In this document: positions 56,883 through 64,000 of the stretch, in pieces
How the letters are laid out: the number at the start of each line of letters is the position of its first letter
Position numbering within the stretch: the first letter of the stretch is position 1
The notes under the pieces: model-generated
Told to the model about the DNA's origin: nothing
Database searches by the model: none
Seen by the model: only the letters and a program-made list of their open reading frames with translations
Assembly: GCA_036346255.1 (NCBI GenBank)
Contig: CM070639.1
Coordinates: 8,380,001-8,444,000 of the forward strand
Direction: 5' to 3'
DNA from: Ampelocalamus luodianensis
Lineage: Eukaryota; Streptophyta; Magnoliopsida; Poales; Poaceae
DNA: 64,000 bases
Program-made: the position numbers and the translations under genes

Positions 56883-59800
56883 TGTCGGGACCCAGAATTA
56901 CGATTCTGGGACCCTCTGTGTATACTGCACTAGTCCAGGATCACGCTAGTGCACACAGGGTTAACATAGGTAAATATCGATCCATATAAACGATAAATAA
57001 AGTAAACGATTAATTTGAATAACAAATAAGGGTTTTGACCTTATGGTCGAGTTTACACTTATTAAGCCACGCAGGCTAACAGAAATAAACAAAGAATGAA
57101 CGGAAAACTCCAGCGTAGATCCCACCAATTCACCACAGCAACCGATCGATCCGCACCTTAACGAACGATCGCCTTCAACTCCTCCTCGAAAGCGGCGTAG
57201 ACTCCTCCTCTTCAGAGGTTTGGGCGCAAGTTTTACAACAAGCGTGAGTACACAACCGCACTCGCAAATCATACCACGTAATGCAATGTATAGATGCGGG
57301 CTTATTCCAAAGAAAAAGGTCTGTGGTTATTTTGCGTAAATGCAACATTTGCAATTGAATACGAATAATAGATTGAAAGCATACTTCAAAACAAGTAGAC
57401 AAGATATTAATTTAATGCTTGTTTCCACAAAGACACACAACTAAATAGGTTATTTCACATAGCCATATGATTGAGGTCACACAGCTCCCATCCCAACATT
57501 TTATGAAAACTACCCTCGTGTGAAATCCCGAGCATGTCCATGATCATGACGCGCTATTCAAATAGATTGATTTAACACTCTGCGAGGTTGTACACTTTAC
57601 CCACAAGATACAACTAGTGTAGCAAGCACCAATCGTAATAAAACAGTTCGAAACTTCATCTCAAACATTGACATTCCCGGTGTGCTTACAAACCGCTATA
57701 CCACTCACATAGAATTGGTATAACACACATCACGGGACGGGGAAGACGAATCGTCCCGCGATGCAACCACCAAGTAGTCACACCTCCACCTGTCACACAC
57801 CCTAACCTATCCACCAACATCAATGCCGAGAATCCATAACTTACTAAGTTAGGCCCGTCCCATACCGGCATGTGGTCGCATAAAGAAGGCTCTGTTCAAT
57901 GGCGCACAAAGTTAAGTCCTTAATTGACCAAGGCAAGACTTCCATGTTCTAACTAAGTCACAAAGATTATCATTCCCATCACATAGACCACCATGTCACA
58001 CGCTCCACCACTTGCCTCGGTCTAAATCCTTTACCACCCAGCTTGGTTTTAGTGCAACACATGCCATCACGAAGTAATAACATACAACGCACGACTTTAC
58101 ACAAAGTTCCATAGTCACTTAGTCATAGTTCATATTTGCAACTTTCATGAGATGTGAGACTCGTAGCATGGCTAAGCAATTGTACTCGCATCTAACCAAC
58201 CCACGTTGGTGCTATAATATTACCAACTAATAACCAATCTAGGGTGACAAGGAATTATGACATACAAGGCCAAAGTGTGATAGCAATTTGGATAATAACT
58301 ATGCCCAAAGCATTTAAATAAATAATTAAAGTAGAATGCATTAATTTAACACAAAGTAATTTGAAAACTGGGTTCAAGATGATCAAAGGTATGACTTGCC
58401 TTGTAAAAGGTCTATGTACTGGTCTTGATCTTGGGGTGCTCCTTCTTCCACAAAATTTCCCGACGAATCGACGTCTACTCGCAAACGAAATAAAAACAAA
58501 CAAAACAAATAAATAACAGGGGCAAAACAAGCTCCAAAAATTAAATAAAAATCTCAGATAAATAGAGCTTGAATTTAGACAAATTTAGAAATTTGAATGG
58601 GCTCAATCAGAGTTAGGATGCAAAAGTTATGAGCTTTGGAAGATTGGAAATCTAAAAGAAACCCTAATTTGGATTTTCTGAATTTTCCGAATTATTTCTT
58701 TGAAGAAAAATCGGAATAATGCGCAATGATGATGTCAGCGAGGATTTTCGGAAAAGAAATAATAAAAAGAAATCTCTGACATGTGGGACCCACATGTCAG
58801 AGGCTAGGCTCACGGTGGACTAGGTCCACCGAGCCTCTGGCTCTGGAACCCGGTGGGTTGCACACGTGTGAACCCACGTGGCTGCCACGTAGGCGCCACG
58901 CAAGCACAGGGCTGAGGTGGCGTGACACGCAGGCAGCCAGGTCAACCCGACGGCGGCGATGCTCTGGACAACCCGGTAACGGCGAACGGCGGCGCTCCGG
59001 TGGGACCGGGTGGTACCAGAAGGTAGCTTTGGCCAATGCGAAGCCGGAGATGCACTCACGAGCGGCGGAGGGGCTCAGGAGTGGCTGGCGGCGAGCTGGA
59101 GGCGGCGGAGGGGTCTCGGGTTTTGTCGGACGGGGCAATTGGCGAAGCTCCGGCGAAGTGGATGGCACCAGGAGCTAGCCTAGGCTATTGCGAAGCCGGA
59201 GGTGCAGACGATGAGGTCCCGGCGATACTGATGGCGGCAAGGGAGCTCACCGGAGTCCTTGCGGGTGAAAACCTAAAATCGGTGAGGGTGGCGCGCAGGG
59301 GCTCTCGCGCTGGTTGGGCTTCGTGCCGGTGATCGAGGCGATCCTCGGGGCTTTATAGGGGGTTGGGGAGGGCTAGGGTGGCGTGCGGCGGTGAAACCCC
59401 AGAAGAGTCCGAAACGGCTACGAGATATATTTCCGATTTTGAACAAGATTCGGGATATGATTTTACCGGCAATAGGTGCGGTTGAGATGGGGATAAGATT
59501 TGGCACGTTTTCTAGAAAGGTTTTATTTGGAAACGTGTTTTGTCGGACGGAGCTCGAGCTCACCATCAATGGCGCGACTTCAGCGCGCGCGAGGAAGAAG
59601 TCGGCTGCGAGGAAGACGACGCATGGCGGGACCCACTGTCGAGGCGGGCGCTGCCAGCGGCGAGCTAGGCCTGGGTGGCAAGGAATAGGGTTGGGCCGGA
59701 AGATTAGGCCTGAGAGGATTTTGAGATTTATAAATAGGTTTTCTAATTTAGAAAATACCAGAAATTCAAATGGGCAATAGAAAATAGCAAATGAACTCAG

Positions 59801-60019
59801 AAAAATTCTAGAAAATTCTAGAAAATATATCTGAGCACATAGAACCCAAATAAAATAGTTTTGGTTAATGTTCATGTTGGAATTATTCACATTAAATGTT
59901 TTTTATTGTAAAGTCCAATATTAAGCTTTTGAAATTAAATTCAAATAAAATCCAAATGGTGAATTTTCTCCCTACTAACTATTAAAAGATTTTTAAGCTC
60001 TGAAAATTGGGATGTTACA
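56883..60019 (-). repeat. Tekay right LTR (5' LTR)
   Basis: Plus strand begins TGTCGGGACCCAGAATTACG and ends GGGATGTTACA. It lacks the 963-bp insert of the left LTR. Differences from the left LTR include many CTG/CAG versus CG pairs, in both directions. Frames such as 59273-59890 are not genes. Confidence 0.94.
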
Positions 60020-61136
60020 TGGGACCTAGCATCTTAAGACATTGATACTCATAATGAGTAGCTATCAAGAATTTTGCCAAAGTAGATCGTCCGAGTATGG
60101 CATTATATGTCGTATCGAAATCGACCACATCAAAGGAGACCTTCTCTGTCCTGAAATTGCTTGGTGAGCCAAACGTTAAAGGAAGAGAAACTTGGCCAAT
60201 TGGTTTGGCGAAGACCCGATTTAATCCATGAAATGAATATCGTACCGGCCTTACCTTTGTCCTGGGTACCTGCATCTCGTCCAGGGTACTCGTAAACAGT
60301 ATGTTTAACGAGCTTCCACCATCAACTAAAACTTGATTGACTCGACAATTGTTGATGGTGGGTTCGACCACTATCGGAAATCGACCTGGTCTAGTCGAAG
60401 GGATCGGACAATCACCTTTCTCGAAAGTAATGGTGACTTCCGACCACTTCGGTAATTTATTGACGAGAGGGGAGTCGATTGTGTTTACCTGACGCTCGAC
60501 AGCTTTCAGCTGCCTCCGCGATTCATATGCCGAAGATCCCCCATAGATGTGATTGATGGTGTGTTGTGGATCTTGGAACGACATCTTCTCATCATCCGAC
60601 TCCTTCTGTCCACTTGTTTGGCCTACCTGTTCAAGAGTAGGAAGTGGCCCCTTGCCAGAGTAATAGTCTTCGAGTTTCTGTAGGAAAACTTGGCAGTTAC
60701 GAAGATCATGCCCTTCTTTTTTATGAAAGGGACACCACCTGGGTTTGTCGTTTCTCCGATCTTGGCGCTTATCTTTGCCTCGATCGAGATTTTGCTTGGG
60801 GTTGAGCGGCTCCTTGTCACTTACGGCCAGGACCTCCTTAGAACCGGCAATTGGAGATTTGTGTCTCTTTGCCTTGTTCTTAGATTTCCTAGCCTTTTTA
60901 TCCTTTTTCTTACCACTTTCGCCTGCCTCCTGAGGGATGTTGTCTTCACGATAGATAGTATTGTTCCACTCGACTGCTTCAGCAGCAGTCGCATATTTAT
61001 CGGCCATCTCAAAGAGTTCGACGATGGTGGCAGGTGGATGTAAAGCGATATCCTCTGTTATCCTTCTGCTACGGACTCGCTGAAAGCCCGACATGTGATG
61101 AGTTAGAAACTTCCGAATAGAATTTGAACCGATCAA
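60020..61136 (-). pseudogene. Tat-2 gag C-terminus and protease
   Basis: A 373-residue frame (61136-60015). It starts in the capsid end (FLTHHMSGFQRVRS, then ATIVELFEMADKYATAAEAV), passes a Lys-rich linker, and has a zinc knuckle variant WCPFHKKEGHDLRNC (CX2HX4HX4C). The protease follows with VLVDGGSSLNILF (catalytic Asp in DGGS) and YNAILGRSTLAKF. It ends at LKMLGP where the Tekay element inserted; the last codons come from that element. As written this part is undamaged apart from the insertion, and it makes the coat and maturation enzyme of the element. Confidence 0.85.
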
Positions 61137-62853
61137 GCGCTGATGAATTGGTGTAGCGTTTCATGGTCGTTCGCTTATCCGGCAGAGTCATCCTCCTTTC
61201 GAGGCGATGTAAGTGCCTTGGAAATTTGCCACAAAAGATCACGAGGTGTTGCCACGAGTAGATCGATTCGAATGGTGGTTTAAAAGCTATGATCGTGCCG
61301 ATCCTTCGAGCACAGTCGGAAGGTAATTCACCATGACATGCTCTCCTCCTCCTGCACTCTCGATAGTTGTAGTATAAATCGAGGAACTCGATGGGATTCG
61401 AGTTCCATCGAATTTCTCCAAATTTGTCGGTCGAAACGAGACGACCAAAGAAACCGCTCAAGGTCGGTGAAAACGCCCACCTCGAGATAACCTCTTGCCT
61501 CCTTCTTTGCGAAAGAAGGGTTAATGTCGCCGGTGATCGTGCTCGCCGATACCCGACCACGGGAGGGCCGGACCTATGATAGGTCTCACCTTACGAGGAA
61601 ATACTCGTGTACCGCTTGTTGCCGCATCATCCGTCCGGTGGTGAAAGATCACCTCTCGGGGATTGTTGCGTCTTTCTCAGGTTAGGAGAACGACGTGAGT
61701 GCTGGTCATGCTGCCTTCTATGCGACGAGTTATCTGAACGACTAGCGGAAGAAGTAGTCGTACTGCTACGACTTCCTGGTTGTGGTCGACGAAGACGCTC
61801 GAGTTTGGCCATCGTGTCGCGAAGCCTTTGCGTGATCTCTTCTGCAAAGAGATCATACTCTGGTGCTCAAGCGAGTTCTTGAGTCGGGTTTTCCAGCAAG
61901 TCGTTGATGTGCTGGAGTTCTTGAGCTTCCTCCGACTGGAAATAAGCACGCTCAGGAAGGTTTTTCTGAGCTGCTATTTTCCTTTGTCGGGTTGTCTCAG
62001 AATGACCTATTTCAGACCTCTGAGTTGGTTTTAATGGAGTGCGAGAATGTTGAGGATGTCCCGCACGTTCATTAAAGTGTTTGTTTCGTTCGTCAGCGGT
62101 GGCGCCCCTGCCATTACCACGAGGGGGTGTAGAGTATGCTCGTCGGGGAGCATCGTCAATCCTTCCTCTAGGAGAACGATTCTTATCAGAGGGAAGGACG
62201 AAGACCTCCCGTGGATGACCTCCACTTGCGCTCGAGGCCGCCTCGCTTGAGAAGTAGTCGAGCGACACCATCTGACGGCTTGGAGTAAACCCCTCTAAGT
62301 AGGGGAACTCCGGGTTATAACCGTCTCCGTCTGTAGGTGGACCCTGCGTCGGGACGGTTGGACTTGGAGGAACAGCATGCTCGATCCTCTTCCCTGCGGA
62401 AGTATTCGAAGAGAGAGGACCATCAGATGTCGATGGAGCTCCGGAATGATGGCTTCCAGAACCTATCTTGCCAAGTCGTACTGCCTTGGGGGGACTCGAA
62501 CACTTGGAGGAAAAACTCTCGTCGTATCGCGAATTTGCCCCAATGCAGTCCTGCTGTTGGTCGTGGTGACCCTTGCCCCCTGAGGAAGTGGGTTCCTCGG
62601 CTGGGCGTACTGTTGTGAGGGATAAGGATCCCTCCTATCCTCCGATGGCGATGCAGTCTTTGAAATCTGATAGAAGATCTCCAGAGGCGGCAACACCGTC
62701 AGAAGATTCGATACTCGGTTCGTAGTCGAAACCGGCATCCATGTCGACGTCTGCGTAATCGGCCAAGTCGAACCAATTCTCCTCGTTCCATTCTCCTACA
62801 TGGTAGCATCAAAGAGAAAAGAAAGAACTGTTGACAAGGAATTACCAGAAGAT
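61137..62853 (-). pseudogene. Tat-2 gag N-terminus and capsid core, frameshifted
   Basis: Near the PBS the minus strand opens with an acidic segment (NEENWFDLADYADVDMDAG, about 62720-62790). Charged, Arg-rich spacer follows (62271-61867, with PREVFVLPSDKNRSPRG), then LPERAYFQSEEAQELQHIN, and the PF03732-type core NPIEFLDLYYNYRECRRR and FESIYSWQHLVIFC (61069-61560). Four or more frame changes are needed to read it through. The 61.2-61.6 kb part is one of the CG-rich, CTG-poor patches. Confidence 0.7.
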
Positions 62854-62872
62854 CCCCACGGTCGGCGCCAAC
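62854..62872 (-). other. Tat-2 primer-binding site
   Basis: Minus strand TTGGCGCCGACCGTGGGGA directly follows the 5' LTR end CGACA. The TGGCGCCG core is the usual Tat-type site for a host tRNA 3' end (Asp- or Arg-type). Confidence 0.75.
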
Positions 62873-63625
62873 TGTCGGTGTTTTAGAACCGATCTTACGT
62901 AAAGATTGTTTGATTCGGGGGGGTCTCCACAATTGATCACGCAGACGAGAGAAACACGGGAATTTTTATACAGGTTCGGGCCTTCTCAGGTGAGGATAAT
63001 AACCCTACTCCTGTGTATCTTGTATTGGGTATCTGGATTACAATCAGCTGAGGGTCTTCCTAACTATTCTTCCAGAAAAGCCCTCCTTCTCTATCTCTAA
63101 AGGACACTTATTTATATTACGCAATGGTGGCCGTTGTCGTTCCAGGCTAATTAGTCGCTCATTATTGCGTAATAATGAGAGTAATTACTGGAGTCGTAAC
63201 CTCCCCATGCTGTCAAACAGTTATCAGTCAGAGATAGTGGAGAATTATCTGTAGTTATGTCGTGCATAACTCATTTATTTTGACCGCTAGATTCTCACCA
63301 TTAAATGAGCCTTCTGACGAGTGGACCCAGTTAGTCGTGAGGAAATCGTAGCAGAACTGGTCATAGCAGAACTTACGACCAGGGGGGTAGTCGTAGAAAA
63401 TCTTACGACTGGGTACTGATCGTAGAAAGACTTACGATCGGACGTAATCGTAGCAGGACTTACGATTACACTATAGTCGTAGAAATGCTTACGACTAGGG
63501 GGTAGTCGTAGAAGAACTTACAACTATCTGACTTGCTCTTCCCTTATAATATTAAGAGGTATGCCATGTGACGTTATATTACATGATTATAGAATAATAA
63601 AATGAGGATTATTAGATCCTCGTCA
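62873..63625 (-). repeat. Tat-2 right LTR (5' LTR)
   Basis: Begins TGTCGGTGTTTTAGAACC and ends GATCCTCGTCA; 753 bp like its partner. Differences cluster at about 63270-63300 and in the hairpin array. Confidence 0.96.
63344..63524. repeat. Hairpin array in the right LTR of Tat-2
   Basis: Same six units as in the left LTR. The GATTGTA/TACGATC unit of the left LTR reads GATCGTA/TACGATC here, which restores full pairing. The last unit has lost pairing (TACAAC). Confidence 0.9.
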
Positions 63626-63630
63626 AATAG

Positions 63631-64000
63631 TCTAAGCCAACCTGGTCGAGCCACCTTACCTTCTCACGCTAACTAGTGGGGGCCCGTCTTCAAGGCTTAT
63701 TCTCTAGTGCGACACAGGCTCGCCAACACCCGAGCTCCAGCGCGCCACCTCCGCTCACCGGCTTTGACTACCCGCACCTGGTTTTGAAGTGCGCCCGCGA
63801 TTTGGCCGCGTTGTCCGCGCCCACCCATGCTGTTGTCACCTCACCATCGCCTCCATGTCACTCGCTGCGTCCATGCCCGAGCTCTATGGACCAAGCTCAT
63901 CGTGGAGCTCCTTCTCTCGCATTCTCCGCCCTGGCCGCTATAAAAAGCCCTTGAGCTCCTTCTCTCGCATTCTCCGCCCTGGCCGCTATAAAAAGCCCTT
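63631..64000 (+). mobile_element. Continuation of the LTR-like sequence cut by Tat-2
   Basis: This continues from 36380 across the AATAG TSD. It is GC-rich and ends in a tandem pair of TATA-containing units at the window edge, consistent with the promoter part of a plus-strand LTR. The 92-residue frame at 63676-63954 is compositional. The end of the element lies outside the window. Confidence 0.5.
63905..64000 (+). repeat. Perfect 48-bp tandem duplication carrying a TATA box
   Basis: 63905-63952 and 63953-64000 are identical, from 'gagctccttctctcgc' to 'ctataaaaagccctt'. Each has a good TATA box (tataaaaa, 63940 and 63988). The array may continue past the window. Confidence 0.95.

Larger units (their letters stand above)
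47139..60019 (-). mobile_element. Tekay/Del-like Ty3/gypsy chromovirus nested in Tat-2, 12.9 kb
   Basis: Long LTRs (4066 bp left, 3137 bp right; the left one carries an extra insert) bound the element. A perfect TSD TGGGA lies at 47134-47138 and 60020-60024. The PBS next to the right LTR and a G-rich tract next to the left LTR show minus orientation. Order: LTR, PBS, ORF0-like frame, gag, protease, RT, RNase H, integrase with chromodomain remnant, PPT, LTR. Long LTRs, an ORF before gag and a C-terminal chromodomain fit the Del/Tekay clade (RIRE3-like). It cuts the Tat-2 protease-RT frame and so came later. Confidence 0.93.
36381..63625 (-). mobile_element. Tat-2: Tat-lineage Ty3/gypsy retrotransposon with two nested insertions
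   Basis: Two LTRs of 753 bp bound the element, with a perfect TSD AATAG at 36376-36380 and 63626-63630. Removing the nested Copia LTR and Tekay element leaves about 12.9 kb. Minus-strand order: 5' LTR, PBS, gag, protease, RT, RNase H, archaeal-type RNase H, integrase, spacer, antisense ORF, polypurine tract, 3' LTR. Dual RNase H and an antisense extra ORF are established features of the Tat clade (Grande, RIRE2, Ogre relatives). The two LTRs differ at roughly 37 of 753 positions by eye (about 95% identity), so the insertion is fairly recent and the nested ones more recent still. Confidence 0.95.

Noticed and set aside
59273..59890. 205-residue minus ORF in the right Tekay LTR
   Set aside because: Not conserved in frame in the left LTR; LTR sequence with a GC-rich part.
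63676..63954. 92-residue plus ORF at the window end
   Set aside because: Runs through the TATA repeat of an LTR-like sequence; compositional.

Overview
This window looks like intergenic heterochromatin from a grass (Poaceae). I found no intact host gene. The sequence is a stack of transposable elements nested in older sequence, and most boundaries can be fixed to the base by target-site duplications (TSDs). The grass assignment is an inference from element types: Tat-lineage Ty3/gypsy elements with a spliced antisense ORF, a Tekay/Del element with an ORF0-like frame, a Sirevirus-like Copia LTR full of palindromes, a tRNA-derived SINE and two hAT transposons. I cannot name the species.

Layout, left half. 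Positions 1-4935 hold two copies of a ~2 kb segment. Its upstream edge carries the N-terminal exon of a FAR1/FHY3-type gene fragment. A pyrimidine-rich stretch (4850-5461, resuming at 9379) is split by a 3.9 kb probable solo LTR (5462-9378, TSD CCGTC). Positions 10141-13392 show no gene, only minisatellite-like repeats. An Ac-like hAT element (13393-17757, TSD CTTACATG) carries a GC-rich block with a possible captured exon. A SINE (18136-18399, TSD GAATACCA) follows. A second hAT element (18658-33661, TSD GTTGAGGG) carries its own TTF/DUF4371/hAT-C transposase gene on the minus strand, broken by one frameshift. It was split by a Tat-lineage retrotransposon (Tat-1, 18877-30421, TSD AAAAG).

Right half. 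An incomplete LTR-like sequence starts at 35692 and resumes at 63626/63631. Into it went a 27 kb Tat element on the minus strand (Tat-2, 36381-63625, TSD AATAG, 753-bp LTRs). Tat-2 holds gag-protease at 60.0-62.9 kb, RT, RNase H, archaeal-type RNase H and integrase at 43.8-47.1 kb, and an eight-exon antisense ORF on the plus strand at 37.7-42.8 kb. Two later insertions sit in it: a Copia solo LTR (39562-41021, TSD GGGTG) inside exon 4 of the antisense ORF, and a full-length Tekay/Del-like element (47139-60019, TSD TGGGA) inside the protease-RT frame. That element's left LTR carries a further 963-bp retrotransposon fragment.

Two observations stand out. First, Tat-2 carries arrays of ~20-24 bp hairpins whose arms vary together. 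They occur in both LTRs and again in two introns of the antisense ORF. Second, many disabling differences in the retroelements are CTG or CAG read as CG or CCG, including inside a primer-binding site and a conserved integrase motif. This looks more like systematic consensus error at methylated CHG sites than normal decay, so pseudogene calls here should be treated with care.
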